Shown: positions 37,105-45,955, counted from the stretch's first letter. The stretch: 64,000 bases of DNA from Nocardia takedensis NBRC 100417 (GCF_000308695.1 NZ_BAGG01000265.1:62001-126000), one strand, 5' to 3'. Numbers and translations are program-made. Notes: generated by a model not told the origin, from the letters alone.

Positions 37105-37869
37105 TCAGATGACGGTGCCGCCGTTGACGCCGACCACCTGTCCGGTGATGTAGCGGGCGTCCTCGGAGCACAGGAAGGCGCAGGCCGCGGCGATGTCGTC
37201 CCCGGAGCCGAGGAAGCCGACCGGGATCGCGTTGGCCATGGTGTCGTTGTCGGGCAGATGTCCGGCCGCCTGCGAACTGCGCGACATCGGCGTGTCGATT
37301 CCCGAGGGCGGGATGGTGTTGACGGTGATGCCGCGCGAGGCGTATTCGCGGGCAAGACCTTTGGTCATCGCGATGACCGCGCCCTTGGCGGCGGTGTAGT
37401 GCACCATCCCCGGCGACCCGCGCTGCGCGCTGGAGGAGGAGATGGTGACGATCCGGCCCCACCCCCGCTCGAGCATGTCCGTGACGACGGCCTGCACGCA
37501 GTGGAAGGTGCCGGTCAGGTTCACCTCGACCACCCGCTGCCAGGACTCCGGGCTGATCTCGACGAACGGTTGGAACGCCACCAGACCCGCGCTGGTGACC
37601 AGGATGTCGACGGGGCCGAAATCCGCGCGGACCGTCTTCAGCGCGGCCTCGACGCCCGCGCGGTCGGTGACGTCGACGGCGAAACCCAGCGCCTTGCCGC
37701 CGTCGGCCCGGATCTCGGCCGCGGCCCGCTCGGCGCCCGCGCCGTCGAGGTCGAGGACCGCGACCCGCACGCCGTTGGCCGCCAACCGCTTGCTGATCGA
37801 CAGACCCATACCGGAGGCTCCGCCGGTGACGACCGCGGTGCGGTCGCCGAAGGTGAGGGGGGATGCCAT
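37105..37869 (-). CDS. Short-chain dehydrogenase
   Basis: 254 residues, AGGAG before ATG 37869. TGGASGMGLSIS, TSAGL, VTISSSSAQRG and YTAAKGA are the SDR motifs; the C-terminus TGQVVGVNGGTVI is typical. It likely oxidises a hydroxyl or dihydrodiol produced by the neighbouring Rieske oxygenases. It lies 11 nt after the reductase gene and 30 nt before the Rieske gene at 35803. Confidence 0.92.
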   Translation of the reverse strand: MASPLTFGDRTAVVTGGASGMGLSISKRLAANGVRVAVLDLDGAGAERAAAEIRADGGKALGFAVDVTDRAGVEAALKTVRADFGPVDILVTSAGLVAFQPFVEISPESWQRVVEVNLTGTFHCVQAVVTDMLERGWGRIVTISSSSAQRGSPGMVHYTAAKGAVIAMTKGLAREYASRGITVNTIPPSGIDTPMSRSSQAAGHLPDNDTMANAIPVGFLGSGDDIAAACAFLCSEDARYITGQVVGVNGGTVI

Positions 37870-37880
37870 GCCAGGTGCTC

Positions 37881-38909
37881 CTATTCGTAGTCGACCCGCA
37901 CCAGCGGGCCCGTCGGAACGGCCTGGCAGGTCAGCACATAGCCGTCTTCGACTTCCTCGTCGGAGAGCGCGTCGTTGTGGCGCATGACCGCCCGGCCCTC
38001 GGTGATCCGGGCCAGACAACTGCCGCAACTGCCCGTCTCGCAGGAGGAGGGCGGACGCAGTCCGAACGCGCGGGCCGCCTGCAACAGGGTCTTCCCGTCA
38101 CGGTGCTCGCCGGTCGCGGTGCGCTTGCCGCACCGGATGTGCAGGGTCACCGGCTCGGCGGAGGTCACGACGACCCCGGCGTCCTCGACGGTGAAGCGCT
38201 CGACGCGCAGCCGGTCCCGGGCGACACCCGCCCGTTCCAGCGAGGTCTGCACCAGATCCATGAAAGGCGCGGGGCCGCAGAGGAAGTACTCCGCCTCGCC
38301 GTCCAGCAGTTCGGCGATCCGGGTGGCGGTGGGCGGACCGGCCTCGGCGTCGAGGTGGTGCTCCACGGTCAGCCTGCCGGGATACCGCGCGGCCAATTCC
38401 GCCAGGTCGGCCGCGAAGATGATCGAGTCGCGGTCGCGGTTGGCGTAGAACAGGCGCACGCGGCGCGCGGTGGTCGCCAACGCGGTCCGCACGATCGAGA
38501 ACACCGGGGTGATCCCGCTGCCGCCCGCGAAGGCCACGATGTCACCGGTTCCCTCGCGCAGAACGAAAGCCCCTGCCGGAGACTCGATCTCGAGAAAGTC
38601 CCCGACGCCGACGTGATCGTTCAGCCACGTCGACACCACACCGTCCGCCACCCGCTTCACAGTGATGCGCGGCCTGTCGTCGAGCGACGGCGACGAGGAC
38701 ATCGAATAGCACCGCCGATGCTCACGCCCGTCGATCGATGCCACCACCGTGACGAACTGCCCGGCGCGGTAACCGAACTCGCGCCCCTCGTCGGGAAACT
38801 CGAGGACGAACGACCGCGCGTCGGCGGTCTCCACCCGCACCTCGGCCACCCGGGCCGCGAAGGCGCAGGCGTCCGGACGGGATTCGGCCTGGCGCGTCGG
38901 ACTCGACAC
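37881..38909 (-). CDS. Oxygenase reductase: FAD/NAD domain with C-terminal 2Fe-2S ferredoxin
   Basis: 342 residues from GTG 38909, behind AAGGGGGAA; an ATG at 38966 would lie inside the operator palindrome. Domain order is FAD (RRCYSMSSSP), NAD (FAGGSGITPVFS, LCGPAPFM), then a plant-type 2Fe-2S domain with Cys in SSCETGSCGSC and LTCQAVP. This is the KshB/PaaE type of reductase, carrying electrons from NAD(P)H to Rieske oxygenases. As first gene of the operon with two Rieske enzymes it is their likely donor. The divergent TetR at 39071 probably controls it. Confidence 0.93.
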   Translation of the reverse strand: MSSPTRQAESRPDACAFAARVAEVRVETADARSFVLEFPDEGREFGYRAGQFVTVVASIDGREHRRCYSMSSSPSLDDRPRITVKRVADGVVSTWLNDHVGVGDFLEIESPAGAFVLREGTGDIVAFAGGSGITPVFSIVRTALATTARRVRLFYANRDRDSIIFAADLAELAARYPGRLTVEHHLDAEAGPPTATRIAELLDGEAEYFLCGPAPFMDLVQTSLERAGVARDRLRVERFTVEDAGVVVTSAEPVTLHIRCGKRTATGEHRDGKTLLQAARAFGLRPPSSCETGSCGSCLARITEGRAVMRHNDALSDEEVEDGYVLTCQAVPTGPLVRVDYE

Positions 38910-38950
38910 CGCGTTCCCCCTTCGACTACGCCGGGACACCGGCTCGAAGT

Positions 38951-38983
38951 TTGATCGAACGATCAATTTGATCGACTGGTTAA
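38951..38983. promoter_or_regulatory. Operator for the third TetR: TTGATCG-AA-CGATCAA plus a second partial site
   Basis: TTGATCGAACGATCAA (38951-38966) is a perfect 7+7 palindrome with a 2-nt centre. It is followed at 38968-38983 by TTGATCGACTGGTTAA, which keeps the left arm. Both lie between the reductase operon (starts 38909, minus) and the TetR gene (39071, plus) and differ entirely from the GAGAAT palindrome. Confidence 0.72.
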
Positions 38984-39070
38984 ATTAAAGGGCCGACGCG
39001 GGTCGGTGTCAAGACTCGGGCCGGGAACCCGGCCCTATGATCGAGCCGTGACCATCGGAAAGAGGCAGCC

Positions 39071-39691
39071 ATGAGCGAGAAGGCGCCGACCAAGCCGGAG
39101 CGGGTGGGCCGCGCCCACAGCGCCGCCACCCGGGGCGCGCTGCTCGACGCCGCCGAGCAGATCATGCTCGAGGAGGGCTACGCCGCCGTCAGCTCACGCC
39201 GCCTCGCCGCCCGAGCGGGCGTCAACCCGGGCCTGGTCTACTACCACTACGACACGATGGACAACCTGTTCGTCGAACTGTTCCGCCGCGGCGCCGAACG
39301 CAGCTACGAACGCCAGCGCCGCGCCCTGGAATCCCCGCAACCCCTGTGGGCGCTGTGGGAGGCGATCCACGACCAGTCCCAGACCTCGCTCACCATGGAA
39401 TTCGTCTCCATGGCCAACCACCGCGAGACCATCTGGGCCGAGATCGCCCAGTCCTCCCGCCGCTTCCGGCACCTGCAACTCGACGCCGTCACCGACATCC
39501 TCGCCGCCCACCCCGACATCCCACCCCTGTGGACCCCCACCCGAGTGGTCATGCTCATGTCCAGCATCTCCCGCCAACTGCGCATGGAGGAATCCTTCGA
39601 CATCGACACCGGCCACGCCGAAACCATCGAACTCATCGAGGATTTCCTCCGCAGCACCGAAGGCGAGCGCCGCTCCCCCGACCCGCGCTGA
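39071..39691 (+). CDS. TetR-family regulator, unrelated to the other pair
   Basis: 206 residues. The HTH is in AVSSRRLAARAGVNPGLVYYHYDTMDNLFVELF; the ligand domain has no similarity I can see to the TetR proteins at 28090 and 56040. It is divergent from the reductase/Rieske operon with a palindrome between them, so local repression and autoregulation are likely. ATG 39071 is preceded by GAAAGAGG. Confidence 0.92.
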   Translation: MSEKAPTKPERVGRAHSAATRGALLDAAEQIMLEEGYAAVSSRRLAARAGVNPGLVYYHYDTMDNLFVELFRRGAERSYERQRRALESPQPLWALWEAIHDQSQTSLTMEFVSMANHRETIWAEIAQSSRRFRHLQLDAVTDILAAHPDIPPLWTPTRVVMLMSSISRQLRMEESFDIDTGHAETIELIEDFLRSTEGERRSPDPR

Positions 39692-39821
39692 GTCGGGTTC
39701 GTCCTGGCCGCAACGGTTCTGAGCGCCGGTGACGCGGCCGCTGCCGTTCGCCGATTCCGAAGGTAACCTCGATCTGGAGATCGCCCGACGAACAGGCGAG
39801 TCGGGCGCGGGGAGGATCGCC

Positions 39822-40139
39822 GTGCGACGCATACGAATCATCGCTCAATTGACCACCTACCCACCGGAAGTCCTGCGGTCCATGCCCGACCGCCCGGGCG
39901 GAAAAACCCTCGACGAATGGAAATCCCGCTTCGGCGGCTCGATGGAAGGCGAACTCCCCGACATCTACGGCGGCCGACGTCGTATATCGCTGGAACCCCT
40001 CACCGACCTCCCCGCCGACACCTACATCGATTTGGTCTTCGTCCGCTCCCACCCCGGCGGATTCGGCCCGAACGACAACCTCCCCGACTCGGTCGTCCTG
40101 TCCGAATTCGACGCTCCCCCGGACACTTCCGAACTCTGA
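39822..40139 (+). CDS. Hypothetical protein
   Basis: 105 residues from GTG 39822, chosen for GGGGAGG 6 nt upstream; an open frame extends to GTG 39729 without such a site. The sequence (RRIRIIAQLTTYPPEVLRSM, then SLEPLTDLPADTYIDLVFVR and HPGGFGPNDNLPDSVVL) has no family I recognise and no signal or membrane segment. It begins a patch of genes unconnected with catabolism. Confidence 0.6.
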   Translation: MRRIRIIAQLTTYPPEVLRSMPDRPGGKTLDEWKSRFGGSMEGELPDIYGGRRRISLEPLTDLPADTYIDLVFVRSHPGGFGPNDNLPDSVVLSEFDAPPDTSEL

Positions 40140-40253
40140 GACACCCCGCTTCGCGCGGCGCGGTTCCGCGGCCAGAGTGTGAATCGATCCCGTCGCTCGA
40201 TTACGCCGCGCCCGCGATGGCCGGAGTGACGCGCACGAGCGAGCAGATAGCGG

Positions 40254-40736
40254 TCAGCCGCCGAACAGGCCCAGATCGTCGTAGGCGCGCACCGCGTTTC
40301 CCGCGAACAGCGCACCGACAACGATGGTGACGACCACGACGCCCGCGACGGCGCGCGGCAGCGGCGACCGCTCGCCGCTGGGACGGCGCAGGATCATGAC
40401 GACGTAGACGACGAGGATAGCGACCGCGAGGACGATCGATTCCACCAGCGACCAGATCGTGTTCTGCGGGACGTAGGACGCGTGGTAGTAGTGCTCGAAG
40501 ACTTCACGCGGCACGTCTCCCACCCCTCGCGCCATCGGTGCCGACACACCTTTCGCGAGCGCGCCACCGACCAACCAGTACACGAAAGCGAGAGGCACGA
40601 ACACACTGACCGACAACAGGATTCGCGACGCGGCAGTCCGAGAACGGTCGCTCACCAGCGTGGTGAGCGGTGCCGCCGTCGTCAACGCGATCACCACGCC
40701 CGCCGCCAGCGGCGTCACGAGCAGCGGGACGTACAC
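40254..40736 (-). CDS. Four-helix membrane protein, unknown
   Basis: 160 residues from GTG 40736. Four hydrophobic segments are visible: VPLLVTPLAAGVVIALTTAA, ILLSVSVFVPLAFVYWLVGG, SLVESIVLAVAILVVYVVMI and AVAGVVVVTIVVGALFAG. No recognised family or motif. It is divergent from the truncated gene at 40747 with only 10 nt between, leaving no room for that gene's normal 5' end. Confidence 0.65.
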   Translation of the reverse strand: MYVPLLVTPLAAGVVIALTTAAPLTTLVSDRSRTAASRILLSVSVFVPLAFVYWLVGGALAKGVSAPMARGVGDVPREVFEHYYHASYVPQNTIWSLVESIVLAVAILVVYVVMILRRPSGERSPLPRAVAGVVVVTIVVGALFAGNAVRAYDDLGLFGG

Positions 40737-40746
40737 CTCGCCCTAG

Positions 40747-41409
40747 CAGAGCGCTCCGGCCGAGGAAAGCGGTCTGACCCGCAATGTCGTCGCCTTCGAC
40801 GGCGCAGGTGAGCGGACGGGAGCCTTCTACGCCGGCGACGCCATCGCCCAACTACAGACCGATCCGAGCGGCACGATCTGGATCAGCTATCTGGACGAAG
40901 CCACCTACCGGACAGCCATGCCGGATGGCACTTGGGGGGAATACTTCCTGATCGGACTGGCTCGGTGGGACGATCCCGGCGGCAAACCTTGGTTCGTCGA
41001 AAGCGACACCCGCAGGGAGGTCTGCTGGTGTGACTGTTACGCGCTCAACGTCGGCCGGACGCTGGTCAACGCGTGCCCGTATACAGATTTCCCGCTGGTC
41101 GAGATGGATGCGAACGGCGTCCGATCGATCACACCGAATCCGATCACACGCTGCACCGCGCTGGCGGTAGCGGATTCCGAACTCGCCTTCCTCGACCAAG
41201 TCCGCCTCGACAACAAGCGGATCTGGACCATCCGCAGAGGCCGTCGCCATGACGGCATGGTGACCGAGACCGGGACGGAACTGCTCACTCTGCCCGGCGG
41301 CCGGTCACCGAAAGGCTGGGCCCGGGGAAAGATCGGCCGCGATGCCACGATCTGGCTGCACGAGGACGGCAACCCCCGACAGTGGTACCGATACGAGATC
41401 GACTGCTGA
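40747..41409 (+). pseudogene. 5'-truncated gene of unknown function
   Basis: The frame is open from just after the stop TAG 40744-40746 to 41409 (220 codons), and protein-like sequence runs through all of it, e.g. VVAFDGAGERTGAFYAGDAI, QTDPSGTIWISYLDEATY and DCYALNVGRTLVNACPYTDF. The first ATG is only at 40918, in the middle of this conserved-looking stretch, so the real N-terminus seems lost. The pattern resembles a propeller-type actinobacterial family with a DPSGTIWISYLDE-like blade. Either a fragment left by a deletion at about 40740, or a shorter protein starting at 40918. Confidence 0.6.
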
Positions 41410-41465
41410 TCGACCCGAACGGAATTCGGCTCGCCGGAGTGTCGCCCCCCATCGCGAGGGCAGGG

Positions 41466-41496
41466 GGCCTCGAATGCGAACACTTCATTCGAGGCC
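41466..41496. terminator. Hairpin after the truncated gene
   Basis: Perfect 11-bp inverted repeat, GGCCTCGAATG (41466-41476) and CATTCGAGGCC (41486-41496), 9-nt loop, 57 nt after the stop at 41409. No T-run follows. The rest of the gap 41410-41602 shows nothing else. Confidence 0.6.
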
Positions 41497-41602
41497 GCGC
41501 TCGTTCCGGTCCGCCGGAACGCCTCGGCTGCGGTGCCGGACTACACGCTCTGGTCGACTTCGCCGCCGCCTTCGCATCCCAGCCCGTCGGTAGGCTCGGG
41601 GC

Positions 41603-41920
41603 ATGGGTGGGGCCTTGTTGGTGTTGATCGCGGCATTCGGGCCGCTGATACTGCTCGGGTGGGCGGCTGTCCGGGCGAAGCGTCGCGGGCTCGGTGGGGC
41701 GTTCGTGGGGCCGTTCCAGGAGATGTTCGATCCCGGTGCGGCGCGCGCGCAGATCGTGGTCGAGCAGTTCGCGGAGTTGCCGGATCCCGCGGATTCCGGT
41801 GATCCGGACAACGAGGACGACAGGCCGAACACGGTGATCTACAGGGGTGTTCGGCTCTACATCGATCCGGGCAGGGCGCGGCGGCACGCTGACGATGAAC
41901 CTACCGAGCGGGCTGGCTGA
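41603..41920 (+). CDS. Small single-helix membrane protein
   Basis: 105 residues. An N-terminal hydrophobic segment (ALLVLIAAFGPLILLGWAAV) anchors a soluble acidic domain ending in NTVIYRGVRLYIDPGRARRH. Unknown function; the type is common in actinobacteria. TAGGCT at 41590-41595 just before ATG 41603 looks like a -10 box of a leaderless or nearly leaderless gene. Confidence 0.65.
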   Translation: MGGALLVLIAAFGPLILLGWAAVRAKRRGLGGAFVGPFQEMFDPGAARAQIVVEQFAELPDPADSGDPDNEDDRPNTVIYRGVRLYIDPGRARRHADDEPTERAG

Positions 41921-41964
41921 GAAGGAGGGTTCGGGATTCCACCGTCCCGGGTGCCTCCGACTGT

Positions 41965-42612
41965 CTACACACACTCCGCCGAGCGGGAAAGGTCTCGGAT
42001 CTCCGTCTCCATCACGGGAGTGAGCAACGTCCGCGCGAGACCGGCCTGCAAGGCGGCGCTCCCGCGCTGGACGAAGTACACGGTGAGCAATGCCACCACG
42101 CCGATGACCGTGTAGAGGACCGTCCTGTTCTGCTCGGTGTCCGTGCCCATGACCGTCTCGATGAAGACGTCGCGACTCTCACCCCTGGGGATGAACCCGC
42201 CCCAGAACCAGTAGGTCAAGCCGCCCAGGGTCGCGGCCCACCAGACGATCGGCAGCACGAACGCGATGATCGCGATCGGCAGGACGAGCACCGCGTACAG
42301 CAGATCCAGCCAGCTCTGCCCCTGGACGATCGGCGCGGTCATCCGGCGGAACCAGCCCGCCCCTTCCGGCGCGCGAGCATAGTGCGGCCGATTCGTCGGG
42401 CCGCCCGTCAGTCGGTGCAGTCGGGCGCGCTCGATGTCGGCGAACCCGCGCGCGACCAGCAGTGTCAGCGCGAGCAACGGAATCCCGACGAAGATCACCG
42501 CTGTGCCGAGGCTCGCGGTGAAGAGGGGCACCAGGAGACCGAACCCGACCACCGCCAGGGGCAGGCCGAGGAACGTGTAGGTGAAGTCGAGGCCCATGCG
42601 CCGCAGGATCAT
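41965..42612 (-). CDS. Stand-alone sensor domain of a histidine-kinase type
   Basis: 215 residues. Sequence and order (LRRMGLDFTYTFLGLPLAVV, LVARGFADIERARL, then three further hydrophobic segments) match the membrane sensor domain that precedes the dimerisation/kinase part of many actinobacterial histidine kinases. Here the chain stops at METEIRDLSRSAECV, where the kinase would begin, and no kinase coding follows. Either a truncated kinase or a free-standing sensor. ATG 42612 overlaps the stop of a short upstream frame. Confidence 0.7.
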   Translation of the reverse strand: MILRRMGLDFTYTFLGLPLAVVGFGLLVPLFTASLGTAVIFVGIPLLALTLLVARGFADIERARLHRLTGGPTNRPHYARAPEGAGWFRRMTAPIVQGQSWLDLLYAVLVLPIAIIAFVLPIVWWAATLGGLTYWFWGGFIPRGESRDVFIETVMGTDTEQNRTVLYTVIGVVALLTVYFVQRGSAALQAGLARTLLTPVMETEIRDLSRSAECV

Positions 42613-42908
42613 GCGATCGACGCTAGGTCCGCGCCCCGCGAAGGGTCATCCCTCCCCGGTAAGGGCTCCCCTGCCTCCGGGGAGGGAGGCCGACCGATCA
42701 CGTCTACGTCTCGAAGCAGCGTTCGCTGGGCGTCGAGGACGATCAGCGGCGGCCCCTGGACATCCGCTGCGCGGACAGGCGCGAAATCTTCCAGGTGAGA
42801 TCCGTTCTCATCGCACTCCCATGTCAGGCCCGGTCCCCCGGACAGGTCTTCGCTATGGTGAACAACGAGGTCATCGCTGGTCCACAGCAGGTGGCCGAGT
42901 CGGATCAC
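42609..42908 (-). CDS. Possible small hypothetical protein
   Basis: 99 codons from GTG 42908, ending in an ATGA overlap with the sensor-domain gene. The sequence (LGHLLWTSDDLVVHHSED, GPGLTWECDENGSHLEDFAP, PPLIVLDAQRTLLRDVDVIG) is balanced in composition and unlike an Arg/Ala-rich spurious frame, but I recognise no family. The alternative is a 310-nt non-coding leader with the promoters of 42612 and 42923. Confidence 0.35.
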   Translation of the reverse strand: MIRLGHLLWTSDDLVVHHSEDLSGGPGLTWECDENGSHLEDFAPVRAADVQGPPLIVLDAQRTLLRDVDVIGRPPSPEAGEPLPGRDDPSRGADLASIA

Positions 42909-42922
42909 GAAGCGGAAAGAAC

Positions 42923-43351
42923 ATGGCGGAGGACCTGACGGTGACTCGGACGCTGGTGATACCGGCGTCCGAATTGCGCGAGCGGTTCTCGCGGTCCTCC
43001 GGTCCCGGCGGACAGCACGTCAACACCACCGACAGTCGAGTCGAGCTGTCGTTCGACCTCGCCGCCTCGCGCGCGGTGCCGGAATGGCTGCGCACCCGGA
43101 TGCTCGAACACCTCGGCTCCCGTCTGGTCGACGGCGTACTCACGATCGCCGCCTCCGAGCACCGCGCGCAGGGACAGAACCGTGCGGCCGCCCGCGAACG
43201 CCTGGTCTCGTTGCTGCGTGAGGCCGCCGCGCCCCCGCCGCCCGTCCGCCGCGCCACCAAGCCCTCGCGCGGAGCGAAGGAACGACGCCTCGCCGCGAAG
43301 AAACGCCGCGGCGTCACCAAACGCAACCGCCGCGCCTCCCCCGACGACTGA
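42923..43351 (+). CDS. arfB: ArfB-like peptidyl-tRNA hydrolase (ribosome rescue)
   Basis: 142 residues. The release-factor GGQ motif is present as SRSSGPGGQHVNTTDSRVEL, and the chain ends in a basic tail (PSRGAKERRLAAKKRRGVTK) that would enter the mRNA channel. ArfB (YaeJ/ICT1 type) hydrolyses peptidyl-tRNA on stalled ribosomes. ATG 42923 is preceded by GCGGAAAG. A housekeeping gene unrelated to the catabolic operons around it. Confidence 0.92.
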   Translation: MAEDLTVTRTLVIPASELRERFSRSSGPGGQHVNTTDSRVELSFDLAASRAVPEWLRTRMLEHLGSRLVDGVLTIAASEHRAQGQNRAAARERLVSLLREAAAPPPPVRRATKPSRGAKERRLAAKKRRGVTKRNRRASPDD

Positions 43352-43501
43352 CCGACACCTGGACAAGGTCCCGGCCCCGCGTCGACTTCGGCCACCACCG
43401 CAGACAACCGACCTAACCGGACGCGGCCGCGATAGCCCGCCGAACCCGGCCGGGCAACACACCATGATCGGGATGCCGGAATCGGGCGTTCGCGGCGCGG
43501 G

Positions 43502-44542
43502 TCAGGTTCCGTATTCGCCGAGTTCGGGGGCGGGGCGGTAGGTGGGGAGGTACTCGGAGACGTGGATGGGGTTGCCGACCGCGCGGCGGTCGCCGACGGT
43601 GACCACGGGTGCTCCCGGGGCGTCGAGGGCTTCGGGGAGTTCGCGTACCGCGGCGGCCGGAATTCCCAACGGACGCAGACGTTTTTCCCAGCCCGCGGCC
43701 GTGTCGGTGGACAACGCGGCGGTCACGGCGGCCAGTACCTCGGCACGTCGGGCGGCGCGATCGGCCATCCGCTCGAATCCCGCGATCCCGGCCTCGGCGG
43801 CGAAGGATTTCCAGAACCCGTCGTGGGTGATGAACAGCGCCAGGTGCCCGGCGGCGGTCGGGAACAGTTGGGCGGGAACGTAGTACGAGTGCGCGCCGAA
43901 CGGTCGACGTGTCGGACGGACGCCGTCGTTCAGGTAGGCCGCCGCGTGATAGTTGAGTTGGGAGAGCATCACCTCGTAGAGCGACACGTCGATCTGTCCG
44001 CCGCGACCGGAGACGATCTGGGCCAGCAACCCCAGTGCGGCGGTCAGGCCGGTGGAGTTGTCGGCGGAGGAGTAGCCCGGCAGGGTGGGCGGGCCTTCGG
44101 GATCGCCGGTGAGCGCGGCGATCCCGGCGGCGGCCTGGATGACGTAGTCGAAGGCCGGGCTGTCCCCGCCGTGCAGTCCGTAGCCGGTGATGCTGACGCA
44201 GACGATGCGTTCGTTGTGGGCGCGCAGCGCGTCGTAGGTGAGGCCGAGTCTCTTGATCGCGGAGGGTTTCAGGTTCACCAGCAGCGCATGGGATTCGGCG
44301 ACCAGGTCGGTCAAACCGGCGCGGCCCGCGTCGGTTTCCAGGGCGAGCCGGATGCTGCGTTTGTTGCGGTTGAGGCTGGCGAAGTAGCTCGCGCCGACCT
44401 GGCGGGAGATGTCGCCCGCGGCGGGTTCGACTTTGATGACTTCGGCCCCGAGGTCGGCCAGCATCATGGTGGCGTAGGGGCCCGCCAACATGGTGCCGAC
44501 CTCGAGCACCCGGATGCCCGCGAGCGGGCCGGGGCCGGTCAC
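43502..44542 (-). CDS. Family III CoA-transferase
   Basis: 346 residues. PLAGIRVLEVGTMLAGPYAT and MLADLGAEVIKVEPAAGD are the family start; the catalytic Asp is expected in SPAFDYVIQAAAG. It transfers CoA between acids or epimerises a 2-methylacyl-CoA. GTG 44542 overlaps the LLM oxidoreductase stop as GTGA. Last gene of the four-gene mutase operon, so it may supply or use the mutase substrate, or epimerise its product as methylmalonyl-type pathways require (inference). Confidence 0.92.
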   Translation of the reverse strand: MTGPGPLAGIRVLEVGTMLAGPYATMMLADLGAEVIKVEPAAGDISRQVGASYFASLNRNKRSIRLALETDAGRAGLTDLVAESHALLVNLKPSAIKRLGLTYDALRAHNERIVCVSITGYGLHGGDSPAFDYVIQAAAGIAALTGDPEGPPTLPGYSSADNSTGLTAALGLLAQIVSGRGGQIDVSLYEVMLSQLNYHAAAYLNDGVRPTRRPFGAHSYYVPAQLFPTAAGHLALFITHDGFWKSFAAEAGIAGFERMADRAARRAEVLAAVTAALSTDTAAGWEKRLRPLGIPAAAVRELPEALDAPGAPVVTVGDRRAVGNPIHVSEYLPTYRPAPELGEYGT

Positions 44543-45519
44543 GGCTCGGCGGTCGCGGGAGCGGGGCGCAGCTCCCGGGCCAGGTCGGCGATCATCTCGC
44601 GGGTGCGGCGTTTGGAGGCGATCAGGGCGTCGCGGTCGTCGCCGATGGGCAGCAGGCGCACCGAGATGTCGGTGGCGCCCGCTTCGGCGTAGCGGCGCAG
44701 GCCGTCCGCGATCGCCGACTCGTCGCCGACGACGCACAGGTCGCCGATGTCGCGGGCGTCGCCTTGTTCGAGCAGCCGCTGGTAGTTGGGCGAGACCTCC
44801 GCCTCACCGAGGATGCGGTTGGCGCGGGCGCGGGCCTCGTCGCGTTCGTTCGAGGCGCACAGACAGACCGGCACCCCCGCGACGATGCGGGGGGCCGGAC
44901 GGCCCACGGCGTCGGCGGCCGCCGTGATCCTGGGGGCGACGTGCTCGGCGATGGCCCGTTCGTCGGCCATCCAGAGCACGGTGCCGTCGGCCTGTTCGCC
45001 CGCGATGCGCAGCATCACCGGCCCGAGCGCGGCGACCAGCACCGGTACCGGGGCTACCGGTCCGAGGTCGAGCGGGTTGTGCACGGTGAAGGTGTCGTTC
45101 TCGACGTCGACCGATCCACTGCCGCGCAGTCCGGCCTCGAGCACCTCGAGGTAGTCGCGGGTGTAGGCGGCGGGCTTGTCGTATGGGAGGCCGAGCATGT
45201 CGCGCACGATCCAGTGGTGCGAGGGGCCGACACCGAGCGCCAGCCTGCCGCCCGCGGCGGCGTGCGCCGAGAGCGCTTGGCGGGCGAGCGCGATCGGGTG
45301 TTGGGCCTGCAACGGCACGACCGCGGTGCCGAGTTCGATGCGCGAACTCGCCAGGCCGAGGGCCGCGACGGTGATCAGCGCGTCGAAGTCGGTGGGGATC
45401 TGCGGAATCCACGCCGTGTCCAGGCCCGCGGACTCGGCCCACTCGATATCGCGCAGCATGCGCTCGAGTTTGCGGCCGGAATCCCCCTTCTCCGGACCGA
45501 TCATCACACCGATTCGCAC
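44539..45519 (-). CDS. LLM-class (F420- or FMN-dependent) oxidoreductase
   Basis: 326 residues of the luciferase-like monooxygenase fold: DIEWAESAGLDTAWIPQIPT, IELGTAVVPLQAQHPIALAR, LGVGPSHHWIV. The group with this pattern in mycolic-acid actinobacteria is usually F420-dependent (family knowledge). Reaction unknown; hydride transfer to an enoyl or carbonyl group, or oxidation of an alcohol, are options. It lies 37 nt after the mutase small subunit and overlaps the CoA-transferase. Confidence 0.9.
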   Translation of the reverse strand: MRIGVMIGPEKGDSGRKLERMLRDIEWAESAGLDTAWIPQIPTDFDALITVAALGLASSRIELGTAVVPLQAQHPIALARQALSAHAAAGGRLALGVGPSHHWIVRDMLGLPYDKPAAYTRDYLEVLEAGLRGSGSVDVENDTFTVHNPLDLGPVAPVPVLVAALGPVMLRIAGEQADGTVLWMADERAIAEHVAPRITAAADAVGRPAPRIVAGVPVCLCASNERDEARARANRILGEAEVSPNYQRLLEQGDARDIGDLCVVGDESAIADGLRRYAEAGATDISVRLLPIGDDRDALIASKRRTREMIADLARELRPAPATAEP

Positions 45520-45556
45520 GGTACCTCCACACTGACTCGACGGGCGTACTGGACGT

Positions 45557-45955
45557 TCACGGCGCGGAAGTCGCGGTGAGCGCGCGGATCTCGGTCACCA
45601 ACGTCTCCAGCGGGGTGCTGGTCGGGAAGACCGCGGCGGCGCCCACCGCCTCGAGTTTCGCGACGTCGGAGCGCGGGATGGTGCCGCCGACTACGACCGC
45701 GATATCGCCGGCGTCGGCGGCCCGCAACGCGTCGACCACGCGCTTGGTCAGCGCGAGGTGCGCGCCGGAGAGGATGCTCAGTCCGACCACGGCGACGTCC
45801 TCTTGCAGGGCGATCGAGACGATGTCCTCGATGCGCTGCCGGATGCCGGTGTAGATGACCTCGAATCCGGCGTCGCGCAGGGTGCGGGCGACGATCTTCG
45901 CGCCCCGATCATGGCCGTCCAGACCGGGTTTGGCGACCAGTACGCGCGCGGGCAT
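45557..45955 (-). CDS. B12-binding small subunit of an acyl-CoA mutase
   Basis: 132 residues, the size of a free-standing cobalamin-binding domain. The motif D-x-H-x2-G is LDGHDRG near residue 13, followed by GLSILSG and VVGGTIP. The His ligates cobalt from below. It pairs with the large subunit just upstream, with a 1-nt TGATG overlap, in the split architecture of isobutyryl-CoA or 2-hydroxyisobutyryl-CoA mutases. Confidence 0.93.
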   Translation of the reverse strand: MPARVLVAKPGLDGHDRGAKIVARTLRDAGFEVIYTGIRQRIEDIVSIALQEDVAVVGLSILSGAHLALTKRVVDALRAADAGDIAVVVGGTIPRSDVAKLEAVGAAAVFPTSTPLETLVTEIRALTATSAP

